Origin: Bact-08 sp964533215
GTDB taxonomy: Bacteria > Bacteroidota > Bacteroidia > Bacteroidales > UBA932
Assembly (NCBI GenBank): GCA_964533215.1
Contig: CAZHLJ010000001.1
Location: 1,054,001 to 1,118,000 of the forward strand
Length of the DNA stretch: 64,000 nucleotides
Direction: 5' to 3'
Under the pieces are notes generated by a model. The model saw nothing but the letters and a program-made list of their open reading frames with translations, was not told the DNA's origin and did no database searches. The position numbers were made by a program, and so were the translations under genes. This document shows positions 44,843 through 53,556 of this stretch, piece after piece; the first letter of the stretch is position 1, and every line of letters begins with the position of its first letter.

Positions 44843-45736
44843 ATGGACGAGATATTGAAATTGGACAATATCGCTCAATATAATTCATTGAGAGGAATAG
44901 AAACCTTACACCCTTTAGTAAGCGTGGTTGATATGTCGAAAGCAACACCAACGCAAAGTGCTAGGATACATTTTGGCTTTTACTGTGTCTTTTTGAAAGA
45001 GGTGAAGTGCGGTGATTTGAAATACGGATGCAATTATTATGATTATCAGGAGGGAACTCTTGTGTTTGTTGCTCCTGGGCAAATAATTGGAGTTAATAGC
45101 AATGAGATTGTTCAACCCAAGGGTTGGGCGCTGCTCTTTCATCCCGATTTAATTCGCGGAACCTCTCTGGGACACAATATTAAAGACTATACATTTTTCT
45201 CATATGAGGTTTATGAAGCACTTCACCTTTCTGAGAAGGAGAGGCAAATTGTGATAGATTGCCTTAATAAAATTGATCATGAATTAAAGCAGGCTATCGA
45301 TAAGCATAGTAAAACTCTAATTGCAAATAATATCGAGTTGCTTCTCAACTATTGTATGCGTTTCTACGATCGTCAGTTTATTACCCGGAGTAATGTAAAT
45401 AAAGATATTTTAGTCAAGTTTGAAAAGTTACTCGACAACTATTTCCAGTCCGAAATAACTCAATCGATAGGCTTGCCCACTGTAAAATATTGTGCTGACC
45501 AATTGCATCTGTCTGCAAACTATTTTGGCGACTTAATAAAAAAAGAGACGGGAAAATCGGCACAGGAACATATTCAGTTAAAATTAATAGATCTTGCTAA
45601 GGAGAGAATCTTTGACAAAAGTAAATCGGTCAGCCAAATAGCTTATGAATTAGGATTTAAGTATCCACAACACTTTAGCCGAATGTTTAAAAATGAAACA
45701 GGGTATACACCAAATGAATACAGGTCGTTAAATTAA
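44843..45736 (+). CDS. AraC-family regulator divergent from the redox cluster
   Basis: A 297-residue regulator with an N-terminal cupin-like half and a C-terminal double HTH (about 195-297) including ADQLHLSANYFGDLIKKETG and YELGFKYPQHFSRMFKNETGYTP. It is transcribed away from the aldo/keto reductase gene over a 176-bp gap, so it probably controls that cluster. A TACCTTTA element at 44811-44818 may be its -7 box. Its stop overlaps the convergent MBL gene by 4 nt. Confidence 0.88.
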   Translation: MDEILKLDNIAQYNSLRGIETLHPLVSVVDMSKATPTQSARIHFGFYCVFLKEVKCGDLKYGCNYYDYQEGTLVFVAPGQIIGVNSNEIVQPKGWALLFHPDLIRGTSLGHNIKDYTFFSYEVYEALHLSEKERQIVIDCLNKIDHELKQAIDKHSKTLIANNIELLLNYCMRFYDRQFITRSNVNKDILVKFEKLLDNYFQSEITQSIGLPTVKYCADQLHLSANYFGDLIKKETGKSAQEHIQLKLIDLAKERIFDKSKSVSQIAYELGFKYPQHFSRMFKNETGYTPNEYRSLN

Positions 45737-46509
45737 AGCTGGATCTCAAAATTTGAATATGAAAATGTCCCATTTCCATGCTTTAGCATTCCTTTTTTGT
45801 ACAGTTGTGTAAAGGCTTTGTCCATATCTCCAATGATTGACACAGGAATATCCAAATCGTGGTGTGCCGGTAATATCCTACTTACAGACAAAGGCAATAA
45901 ACTCTTGATTGAATTCATATAGGCAATCGGATCTGTTGAGGGAAAATATGCAAACAGTTTTCCAATATAAATCAAATCGCCAGTAAATAAATAACCTTTC
46001 TCTTTTTCATAAAAGCAAATATGTCCTGGAGAATGCCCCGGTGTATGTAAAACCTGAATCGTCCGTTCTCCTAGCTCTATTGTATCTTTATCGGCCAGCA
46101 CCCTTGTTGGTGTTCCTTCAAACAGATAATAATTATCAACATCAAATTCAATGGGAAAATCGCATGGCTCTTCTATCAAAAAGTTCCTAACTTGCTCTAT
46201 TGTCAAAGGGAACCCTCCGTTGATCCAATCTATCTCATCCTTATGGACATAAAAATCGCTGAAATACTTATGCCCGCCTATATGATCGTAGTGCACATGT
46301 GTTGCTACTGCTGTGATAGGGTTATCTGTTAATTTCTTCACCTGCTCCCAGATGTTTTCCACTCCAAGTCCGGTATCAATCAATAGACTTTTCTCTGTAC
46401 CATTCAACAAGTAGCAATGAGTCTCTTCCCAATGTTTATATTCGCTTATAACATATGTGCTGTCATCAATCCTATCGACCGTAAACCATTCTTCTTTTTT
46501 ACTATTCAT
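45733..46509 (-). CDS. MBL-fold metallohydrolase
   Basis: A 258-residue metallo-beta-lactamase-fold enzyme with the metal motif THVHYDHIGGH (about 91-101), HTPGHSPGH (about 160-168), GDLIYIG and the final AHHDLD. Relatives include glyoxalase II-like and N-acyl homoserine lactone-degrading enzymes; the substrate is open. It is intact, unlike the MBL remnant near 24 kb. It follows an HxlR regulator gene by 18 nt on the same strand. Confidence 0.84.
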   Translation of the reverse strand: MNSKKEEWFTVDRIDDSTYVISEYKHWEETHCYLLNGTEKSLLIDTGLGVENIWEQVKKLTDNPITAVATHVHYDHIGGHKYFSDFYVHKDEIDWINGGFPLTIEQVRNFLIEEPCDFPIEFDVDNYYLFEGTPTRVLADKDTIELGERTIQVLHTPGHSPGHICFYEKEKGYLFTGDLIYIGKLFAYFPSTDPIAYMNSIKSLLPLSVSRILPAHHDLDIPVSIIGDMDKAFTQLYKKGMLKHGNGTFSYSNFEIQL

Positions 46510-46527
46510 CTTATTATTTATAAGTTG

Positions 46528-46890
46528 TCATTTTTCTTTGTCCTCATATAATTGCCTTGAAGTCAAAATTGCTCGCATATTATCTAAAGCCCACTCTACT
46601 AAACTATTAAGGTGCAGCATAAGTCCACTTCCAGAGTCAGTAAGACAATATTCAACTCTAGGTGGAACTTCCGGATACACTTTTCTGACAATAAGGCCAT
46701 CTGCTTCTAATGAGCGTAAAGTTACTGTCAACATTCGTTGCGAAATGTCTCCGATAGATTTGTTAATATCGCTAAAACGCATTACGCCATTTGCTTTCAA
46801 CGTCACAAGAACTAATAGCGACCATTTGTCACCAAGCCTGCTAAGGATATCCCGGATAGGACAATTTCCTACATGTGAAAAAGTTTTCAT
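46528..46890 (-). CDS. HxlR-family transcriptional regulator
   Basis: A 120-residue winged-helix protein: NCPIRDILSRLGDKWSLLVL near the start is the HxlR signature, with a conserved Cys10 that in relatives such as YodB senses quinones, aldehydes or oxidants. The wing follows KVYPEVPPRVEY. It diverges from the DJ-1-like gene at 47057 and precedes the MBL gene, so it may regulate both in response to reactive electrophiles. Confidence 0.9.
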   Translation of the reverse strand: MKTFSHVGNCPIRDILSRLGDKWSLLVLVTLKANGVMRFSDINKSIGDISQRMLTVTLRSLEADGLIVRKVYPEVPPRVEYCLTDSGSGLMLHLNSLVEWALDNMRAILTSRQLYEDKEK

Positions 46891-47056
46891 TATTTTTTGA
46901 AATTAGTATATTGCAAATCAGTATTACTTACCTTTTTGTAACTTCATTACCAAGAAGTTAGTTCTTGTATATAATAATTACTAATCGTACGTTTGCACTA
47001 CAAAAGTAATCTAATTACTATAAGTAATCATTATGTTTATTATAAAAAATAAAAAT

Positions 47057-47584
47057 ATGGCAAAGAAAGTTGCAGTATTAGTGGTAAACCCGGTAAACGG
47101 ATTTGGATTATTCCAGTATCTGGAATCATTTTTTGAGAATGGCATTCCGTATAAAACGTTTGCAGTAGCAGAAACTACGAAAATAAAGACGAATTCAGGA
47201 ATAAGCCTTCAAACTGACGATTTGGTTGCTAATCTAAAGGGATATGAAAATGAGTATGATGCCCTTGTTTTCTCTTGTGGCGATGCAATGCCAAAATTCA
47301 GCGAAAATGCAGCAAAACAATTCAATCAAGACATGTTGTCGGTTATAAAAGACTTCGCTGAAAAGGACAAAATATTAGCAGGTCATTGTGTGGCAGCCTT
47401 GATTTTCGACAAGGTAGGAATTGCTAAAGGCAGAAAAGTAGCATGCCATCCGTTTATTAAATCGGTTGTAAAAGGTTGTATTGGAACTGATGAAAAATCA
47501 GTCGTTGACGGAAATATCTATACAGCTCAAACTGAACACACCATAAGTTCACTTATGCCGGAACTTATAAAAGTGTTGGGCTAA
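47057..47584 (+). CDS. DJ-1/PfpI-family protein
   Basis: A 175-residue class I glutamine amidotransferase-like protein (DJ-1/PfpI) with the strand MAKKVAVLVVNPVNGF and the elbow AGHCVAALIFDK whose Cys is the presumed nucleophile. Relatives are oxidative/electrophile stress proteins, deglycases or chaperones. An upstream in-frame ATG (47033) would add eight residues; 47057 is preferred. Divergence from HxlR suggests electrophile-inducible expression. Confidence 0.78.
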   Translation: MAKKVAVLVVNPVNGFGLFQYLESFFENGIPYKTFAVAETTKIKTNSGISLQTDDLVANLKGYENEYDALVFSCGDAMPKFSENAAKQFNQDMLSVIKDFAEKDKILAGHCVAALIFDKVGIAKGRKVACHPFIKSVVKGCIGTDEKSVVDGNIYTAQTEHTISSLMPELIKVLG

Positions 47585-47719
47585 TTTATATAATAAGGAT
47601 ATAAGATATCTTGGGAAAAGCGTTATTTTTGTCGATATGAGTGTGGTTTTAACTCAAAATTACATTTTGGAGAGTTATCTGCACTCATTTCCTTTTATTT
47701 ACGACCTTATTGGAAACGC

Positions 47720-48862
47720 ATGGCAAAAATTTCATCGGCTGCATTTGCAGATACTAAACCGCATTACAACATACTTGACGGATTGCGTGGTGCAGCAGCA
47801 TTGACAGTTGTATGTTTTCATATTTTTGAAGCCTATGCGACCAGTCATTTAGACCAGAAAATCAACCATGGATATATGGCTGTCGATTTCTTCTTTATAC
47901 TCTCCGGCTTTGTTGTTGGATATGCTTACGACGACCGGTGGAAAACTATGTCGGTAAAAGAATTCATCAAGCGCAGATTTATCCGCTTGCATCCGATGGT
48001 GGTAATCGGGGCTATTATCGGGGCTGTTATGTTTTACACTCAAGGTTGTTCCGTTTGGGATGTCTCAAAAGTATCTTTAACGATGCTGCTCATAGCTACA
48101 TTAATGAATGCTTTTTTAATTCCGGCAACTCCAGGTTCAGAAATTCGTGGAGTCGGAGAAATGTATCCGCTGAATGGTCCAAGCTGGTCTCTTCTTTTTG
48201 AGTATATCGGCAATATTCTGTATGCGTTCTTTATACGCAAACTTCCTACCAAAGCTCTGCTTGTGTTAGTTCTCCTTGCCGGTATAGGATTGGCGGCTTT
48301 TTCCATTTGTGGACCATATGGCGATGTATGTGTAGGATACTCTATGACTGGCGACAATATGCTCGGTGGTTCTCTGCGCCTGTTATTCTCGTTCTCTGCA
48401 GGGTTGCTTCTATCACGCATTTTTAAACCTATCAAAATAAAAGGTGCTTTTTGGATAGGTAGCCTGTCTATTGTCGTTTTGTCAGCAGTGCCACGAATTG
48501 GCGGAAGCGATAATTTATGGATGAATGGATTGTACGACACTCTCTGTTTTGCTGTTGTTTTTCCGATACTTGTTTATATTGGTGCTTCCGGAAAGACAAC
48601 TGACAAAATAACCACACGAATATGCAAATTTCTGGGAGATATATCGTACCCTCTGTATATGGTACATTATCCCTTTATATACCTGTACTATGCCTGGGTC
48701 AAAAATGAAAATCTCACATTCGTACAATCTTTACCCGGCGCTATAGCTCTTGTTGTAGGGAGTGTGATACTGGCTTATCTGAGCTTGAAATTATATGATG
48801 AACCGGTGCGCAGATTTTTAACAAAGCATCTTCTGCATACAACAAAACCTAAGGGATTATAG
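47720..48862 (+). CDS. Membrane acyltransferase (acyltransferase 3/OafA type)
   Basis: A 380-residue integral membrane protein with about ten helices. It opens with ILDGLRGAAALTVVCFHIFEAY, whose His is the expected catalytic residue of acyltransferase 3 proteins, and keeps HYPFIYLYYAW near the end. These enzymes O-acetylate lipopolysaccharide, exopolysaccharide or antibiotics across the membrane. No SGNH domain is fused. It stands alone; substrate unknown. Confidence 0.85.
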   Translation: MAKISSAAFADTKPHYNILDGLRGAAALTVVCFHIFEAYATSHLDQKINHGYMAVDFFFILSGFVVGYAYDDRWKTMSVKEFIKRRFIRLHPMVVIGAIIGAVMFYTQGCSVWDVSKVSLTMLLIATLMNAFLIPATPGSEIRGVGEMYPLNGPSWSLLFEYIGNILYAFFIRKLPTKALLVLVLLAGIGLAAFSICGPYGDVCVGYSMTGDNMLGGSLRLLFSFSAGLLLSRIFKPIKIKGAFWIGSLSIVVLSAVPRIGGSDNLWMNGLYDTLCFAVVFPILVYIGASGKTTDKITTRICKFLGDISYPLYMVHYPFIYLYYAWVKNENLTFVQSLPGAIALVVGSVILAYLSLKLYDEPVRRFLTKHLLHTTKPKGL

Positions 48863-49043
48863 CTGGGTACTACCAAATTTTATATCAGTCCAATATTTAG
48901 GAGCACCAGAGATTTTCAGATAGGTTTTTTTCCAAAGATTGTCTCCATATTCTCATTGTATTTCATTTATTTTCCATTCGAGGAGATTTTAATCAAAGAT
49001 GCTTCATTTTTCATGTAGAAACGAATGGACAAGAACCTTAAAA

Positions 49044-50432
49044 TTAATTGTCAATAAAATACACAGGCTTATACCCAAAAGAAAATAAGATGTTTGTTGC
49101 TTTTACTTTTTTTCCTTTATCCTGAAAAACAATATCGATTGATTTTATATTTTCGTAACCATTATCACCCCTATAATATTTCCCATTTTTAATATAGTAA
49201 TAATATGGAATTAGTCCTTCTGAAAGAGGCTTTCCATTGGAATCATAAGAGTAAGACATTCTCCATAATTTTCTCAAATCCTTAAAAGAGGAAACAGCTT
49301 GAGCCGGAATAAATGTTTCTCCGTAATTTTCGACATTTTTACTGATTGATCCTTTTGGAGAATGTACTTCATAGATGTCTTTGTAAGATAGTATTTTATT
49401 TCCTGCTTTTAATCCTGCTTTTGCTCCTGTTCCGTCAGGATCTACGCAGGCAATAGTAGCTGGATTATTACCATCGAAATAAATATCAAGATTTTGGCAG
49501 GTGCCGGTAAAAATAGGGCAAATGAAAACAGATAGAGGTTTAAATGTGAAAAATGCTTCTGAAAAGAATTTCTGTTTTGCATAAGCTATTATTGTCTGTT
49601 TATTTTCTTTTTCTTCAGAACAACTTACAGACCAGATAACGGGAGGTATGCTAGGTTTTTTCTTCAGTTGGGCAGCATCCATTACGGATACTTCTACCTT
49701 ATACAGATAACTGACATCTGTATGACCTTCTTGTTGCTTCGAGGTTATATACTGTCGTGCACCCCAACCGTTGAAAATATCGTACCCATATTTATATTGG
49801 GTACTTATTGAGGTTGTCGGAGGTGTATATTGCTCTTTTTTACCTGTATATAGTTCAATAATAAATAACATTTGAGGTTTTTCCGTATCTCTTTCCAATC
49901 CAAAAGAAGATAATTCCATTATTAATTCATCAGCAAACATTTTTTTATCAATGGCAGTACATCCACTCTCTGCAAATTCTATATCGTATGTCTTGTATTT
50001 AAAAAAATCCACATTTTTATCTCTATACACTTCATATCCGGTGAAGAATATTTCCTGAGAATTTTTATACAGTACACGTAGTTCATCTTCAGAAAGAACT
50101 TTTGACGGATGGACTGAGCAAGGCAACCCGGAAATAGTTTTGCTTAAATCTTTATTCCAACGCCTGATGGAAAATGTTGCAGATGGCTTAGACTCAAATA
50201 AGGAATAAATTGCATCTTCGGAAAGATTCTTTGTGCTCTTCCCATCTATTGCAATAACCACATCCGCGCCAATTAAATCGTAAGAATAAGCCACTATTGG
50301 ATAATTGGCTTTTTCACCATTTATGGAAACCTCGTGCATTTCAAAGCGGAGCCGATAGTAGTAATAATCAGTCGCAAAAAGGGATGTTGAGATAAGTATT
50401 GACAGAAATGAAAGTAAAAAGGTTTTTTTCAT
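49044..50432 (-). CDS. Secreted protein with a PDZ-like domain, unknown function
   Basis: A 462-residue protein with a signal peptide (MKKTFLLSFLSILISTSLFA). A PDZ-like stretch is visible twice: ADVVIAIDGKSTKNLSEDAIYSL (about 55-77, remnant) and ACVDPDGTGAKAGLKAGNKIL (about 328-348). The middle contains a domain of Lys/Tyr-rich beta strands (KYGYDIFNGWGARQYITS). No protease motif was seen, so it may bind peptides or proteins in the periplasm. I do not recognise the family. Confidence 0.6.
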   Translation of the reverse strand: MKKTFLLSFLSILISTSLFATDYYYYRLRFEMHEVSINGEKANYPIVAYSYDLIGADVVIAIDGKSTKNLSEDAIYSLFESKPSATFSIRRWNKDLSKTISGLPCSVHPSKVLSEDELRVLYKNSQEIFFTGYEVYRDKNVDFFKYKTYDIEFAESGCTAIDKKMFADELIMELSSFGLERDTEKPQMLFIIELYTGKKEQYTPPTTSISTQYKYGYDIFNGWGARQYITSKQQEGHTDVSYLYKVEVSVMDAAQLKKKPSIPPVIWSVSCSEEKENKQTIIAYAKQKFFSEAFFTFKPLSVFICPIFTGTCQNLDIYFDGNNPATIACVDPDGTGAKAGLKAGNKILSYKDIYEVHSPKGSISKNVENYGETFIPAQAVSSFKDLRKLWRMSYSYDSNGKPLSEGLIPYYYYIKNGKYYRGDNGYENIKSIDIVFQDKGKKVKATNILFSFGYKPVYFIDN

Positions 50433-50737
50433 CTGTTCTTAATTTATTTAGTTAATATATTATTCCAGAGAACGTAGTATGTTGCAGTTGTACTTTTTGC
50501 GGACATTACCGTTGAGTGCAATTATTTTTTATAGCCAATAGATTCTTCCCCATCAAGGATATCATCAAACAATGCCAGAATCAATGCTGTGTAAATTTAT
50601 AGTTTTTTTACAACTCTACCTAAATATTTGTGAGGTGCCACCCTGGATGCTAAAATGGTATTAGTCAGGTATTTATGAGTACTATTTATAAATAACTGGA
50701 TATTAATTGATTATATTTTGGAGTGGCAAACCAATTT
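50433..50737. other. 305-bp AT-rich region with a possible gene fragment and a repeat copy
   Basis: No intact gene. On the minus strand 50596-50522 reads 24 codons, including LALFDDILDGEESIGYKK followed by a stop, which could be the tail of a lost gene; no family was recognised. The right end holds the second copy of the 21-bp repeat. No tRNA-like cloverleaf or clear riboswitch is visible. Confidence 0.4.
50716..50736. repeat. Copy 2 of a 21-bp dispersed repeat
   Basis: Identical to 38723-38743 (core GGAGTGGCAAACC) and placed 1 bp past the truA stop codon. Both copies sit in the same orientation, just beyond the 3' end of a minus-strand gene. Confidence 0.6.
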
Positions 50738-51616
50738 TTAGGGATATTCAACCCGTGTGAGGAAGAGTGCGTGTGCCGGTGCTGAGATGCCGGCGGAGCT
50801 ACGGTTTTTTGCAGCGAGAATTTCCTTGATGCTTTCTGGCTGCTGTTTGCCACGGCCGACATCCAGCAGTGAGCCTACGACTGCTCTCACCATGTTGCGC
50901 AGGAAGCGGTTGGCACTAATTGTAAAGCAAAAAGCAGTATCTTGTGGAAGAGGAAGAGCGGAAGAGAGAACAGGATCATAATTAATTTCGTATGATTGCT
51001 CAAACGGCAGACCAGAAGAGGTCGGGAGCGTTTTTGCACCAACGTTGCCTGACATAAAGGCAGATGAAAAACAAAGCGGGGAGCCGGGAGTCCAGAATGC
51101 CTCTGTCACGGTGCAGATATTGGTCTTGACATCTGAGTGAAGCTTTGCCATGGATGTGAAATCCTTCTCTCCCAGAAGGTAAGAGGCAGCCAGGTTCATT
51201 GCATCCAGGTTAATATCGTATGGGAAGAAATAAGAAAACTCGCTGGCAAAAGAGTCCTTTTTTGTATGGATGTAATATTTGTATGTGCGGCTGATTGCAT
51301 CGAAGCGTGCATGTGCGTCATCAGGTACATGAAAAATGTCAAAAAGTGTAATGTCAGCAGGTAGAATGGCATTTATTTTGTAAATCAGCTTGGGGTAATC
51401 TTGTGCCAGTATCGGGTTTGGGGAGTCGAAATGGGCAATGTAGCCAGTAGCATGAACTCCTGTATCTGTTCTTCCGGCCCCTGTGATCCCAATAACTGTT
51501 CCAAGATAGATAGAGAATGCTCTTTCAATCTCTGCCTGAACAGAAGGTCTATTAACCTGCACTTGCCACCCGCTGTAGGCACTGCCCCTGTAAGAAAGAG
51601 AAATAAAGTAACGCAT
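50738..51616 (-). CDS. truA: tRNA pseudouridine synthase A
   Basis: A 292-residue enzyme that makes pseudouridine at positions 38-40 of tRNA anticodon arms. The catalytic Asp is D51 in GAGRTDTGVHA, and the N-terminus MRYFISLSYRGSAYSGWQVQ is standard. The reading frame is open for 54 nt upstream, but ATG 51616 gives the expected start. It is divergent from moxR and preceded by a TATTTTTG -7 box at 51661-51654. Confidence 0.95.
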   Translation of the reverse strand: MRYFISLSYRGSAYSGWQVQVNRPSVQAEIERAFSIYLGTVIGITGAGRTDTGVHATGYIAHFDSPNPILAQDYPKLIYKINAILPADITLFDIFHVPDDAHARFDAISRTYKYYIHTKKDSFASEFSYFFPYDINLDAMNLAASYLLGEKDFTSMAKLHSDVKTNICTVTEAFWTPGSPLCFSSAFMSGNVGAKTLPTSSGLPFEQSYEINYDPVLSSALPLPQDTAFCFTISANRFLRNMVRAVVGSLLDVGRGKQQPESIKEILAAKNRSSAGISAPAHALFLTRVEYP

Positions 51617-51630
51617 TCTTAAAAAAGAGT

Positions 51631-51661
51631 TAAATTTGTAAATTTGACAGCTACAAAAATA
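51631..51661. promoter_or_regulatory. Divergent promoter region of truA and the moxR/bat operon
   Basis: Two head-to-tail TAAATTTG boxes occur on the plus strand at 51631-51638 and 51639-51646, both toward moxR (ATG 51676). The minus strand has TATTTTTG (51661-51654) toward truA (ATG 51616). All fit TAnnTTTG. The duplicated box may allow two start sites for moxR. Confidence 0.5.
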
Positions 51662-51675
51662 CAAAATCATTTTAT

Positions 51676-52668
51676 ATGGAAACCGTAAATATCAAAGAAC
51701 TAAACGAAAGAATTCAGAGAGAGAGTGCCTTTGTAGATATTATCACTCTGGAGATGAACAAGGTGATTGTCGGTCAGAAACAACTGGTAGAGAGCCTTAT
51801 GATAGGTTTGCTTGCAGATGGCCACATTCTCCTGGAGGGGGTACCCGGTTTGGCAAAGACACTTGCCATAAATACATTGTCCTCAATAGTGGATGCGCAG
51901 TTCAGTCGTATTCAGTTCACTCCCGACCTTTTACCGGCAGATTTGATCGGTACGCTCATCTATAGTCAGAAAACCGAGCAATTTCAGATCAAGAAAGGAC
52001 CTGTATTTGCAAATTTTGTATTGGCAGATGAAATAAACCGTTCTCCGGCTAAGGTTCAGTCAGCACTGTTGGAGGCAATGCAGGAGAGACAGGTTACCAT
52101 TGGAGATCAAAGTTTCAAGCTTCCGAACCCTTTCCTTGTAATGGCTACCCAGAACCCGATTGAGCAGGAGGGTACATATCCGCTTCCTGAAGCGCAGGTT
52201 GACCGTTTCATGTTAAAAGTGGTTGTCACCTATCCTAAGAAAGAGGAGGAAAAGCTGATTATCAGAATGAATAACAGCGGGGAATTTCCAAAGGCAAACA
52301 AAGTACTAAAACCGGAAGATATAGTTCGTGCAAGAGAGGTCGTGAGAGAGGTCTATATGGATGAGAAGATAGAAAAATACATTGTAGATATAGTTTTTGC
52401 AACTAGAAACCCAGAGGAATATGGGCTCAAGAATCTTAAGGATCTGATCTCTTACGGTGGATCTCCAAGGGCAAGTATCTACCTGGCTATGGCTGCAAAG
52501 GCATATGCATTTATCAAGAGAAGAGGATATGTTATTCCAGAGGATGTTAGGGCAGTATGCTATGAGGTTCTTAGACACAGGATCGGTCTTACCTACGAAG
52601 CTGAGGCAGAAAACATCACTTCGGAGAACATCATCACAGAAATAATGAACGCAGTAGAAGTTCCTTAG
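51676..52668 (+). CDS. MoxR-family AAA+ ATPase
   Basis: A 330-residue MoxR-type AAA+ ATPase. Walker A GVPGLAKT is at residues 55-62, Walker B in VLADEINRS (about 117-125), and the arginine and sensor region in EGTYPLPEAQVDRF. MoxR proteins act as chaperones that activate substrates together with VWA proteins. Here it opens the bat operon, followed by DUF58 after a single nucleotide. The operon is the Bacteroides aerotolerance (bat) type. Confidence 0.93.
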   Translation: METVNIKELNERIQRESAFVDIITLEMNKVIVGQKQLVESLMIGLLADGHILLEGVPGLAKTLAINTLSSIVDAQFSRIQFTPDLLPADLIGTLIYSQKTEQFQIKKGPVFANFVLADEINRSPAKVQSALLEAMQERQVTIGDQSFKLPNPFLVMATQNPIEQEGTYPLPEAQVDRFMLKVVVTYPKKEEEKLIIRMNNSGEFPKANKVLKPEDIVRAREVVREVYMDEKIEKYIVDIVFATRNPEEYGLKNLKDLISYGGSPRASIYLAMAAKAYAFIKRRGYVIPEDVRAVCYEVLRHRIGLTYEAEAENITSENIITEIMNAVEVP

Positions 52669-52669
52669 T

Positions 52670-53551
52670 ATGTCATCATTAGAGTTACTAAAAAAGGTTC
52701 GGAAAATTGAGATTAAAACCAAAGGGTTATCTCGACAGATATTTGCTGGAGAATACCATTCTGCCTTTAAGGGCAGAGGTATGGCCTTCAGTGAGGTCAG
52801 GGAATATCAGTATGGAGACGATGTCAGGAGTATGGACTGGAACGTGACTGCTAGACTTAATGCTCCGTATATCAAGGTATTCGAGGAGGAGAGAGAGCTG
52901 ACAGTTGTGCTGTTGGTAGATGTAAGCGGGTCGAGGGCATTCGGTACAACAACCAAACTCAAGAAAGAGTTGATTGCAGAGCTGGCGGCAGTGCTTTCAT
53001 TCTCTGCATCTGCAAACAACGATAAGGTTGGGGCACTCTTTTTCAGCTCGAAGGTCGAAAAATTCATCCCGCCCAAAAAAGGGAGAAGCCACCTTTTGAG
53101 AATTATAAGGGAGCTTCTTGATTTTGAACCGGAAAACAGAGGAACTGATATAGGTGAGGCTCTCCGGTTTCTGACTAACGCAATAAAGAAGAGATGCACG
53201 GCGTTTCTGCTTTCGGACATGATTGATGTGGATTCGCAGTTAAGACCTAATTTCGAGAATGCTCTGAAAATTGCAGCAAACAGACATGACCTATCTGTGG
53301 TATCTGTTTACGATCCAAGGGAGAGAGAGCTTCCTGATGTAGGACTTGTGAGGATCATGGATTCTGAAAGTGGCGAGGAAGAGTGGGTTGATACATCAAG
53401 CAAAGTGGTTAGAGATCACTTCAATGACTGGAACAGCAAAGTTCAGCTATCTACGCAGCAGTGTTTGAGAAAGTATAAGATTGACTCTGTTAGCATCTCT
53501 ACTAATGAAGATTATGTAAAGGGTTTAATAGCTCTGTTTAAAAATAGATAA
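52670..53551 (+). CDS. DUF58 domain protein
   Basis: A 293-residue protein with the DUF58/VWA-like core: AGEYHSAFKGRGMAFSEVREYQYGDDVRSMDWNVTAR is the characteristic stretch, cut here to its key parts GRGMAFSEVREY and DVRSMDWN. The LLVDVSGSR block (about 82-90) is a VWA metal-site DxSxS variant. DUF58 proteins accompany MoxR ATPases. It lies 1 nt after moxR and 5 nt before the BatD-like gene. Confidence 0.9.
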   Translation: MSSLELLKKVRKIEIKTKGLSRQIFAGEYHSAFKGRGMAFSEVREYQYGDDVRSMDWNVTARLNAPYIKVFEEERELTVVLLVDVSGSRAFGTTTKLKKELIAELAAVLSFSASANNDKVGALFFSSKVEKFIPPKKGRSHLLRIIRELLDFEPENRGTDIGEALRFLTNAIKKRCTAFLLSDMIDVDSQLRPNFENALKIAANRHDLSVVSVYDPRERELPDVGLVRIMDSESGEEEWVDTSSKVVRDHFNDWNSKVQLSTQQCLRKYKIDSVSISTNEDYVKGLIALFKNR

Positions 53552-53556
53552 GAGGT

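Noticed and set aside
48040..48540. 166-codon minus-strand open frame within the acyltransferase gene
   Set aside because: Shadow of a polytopic membrane protein gene; no independent support.
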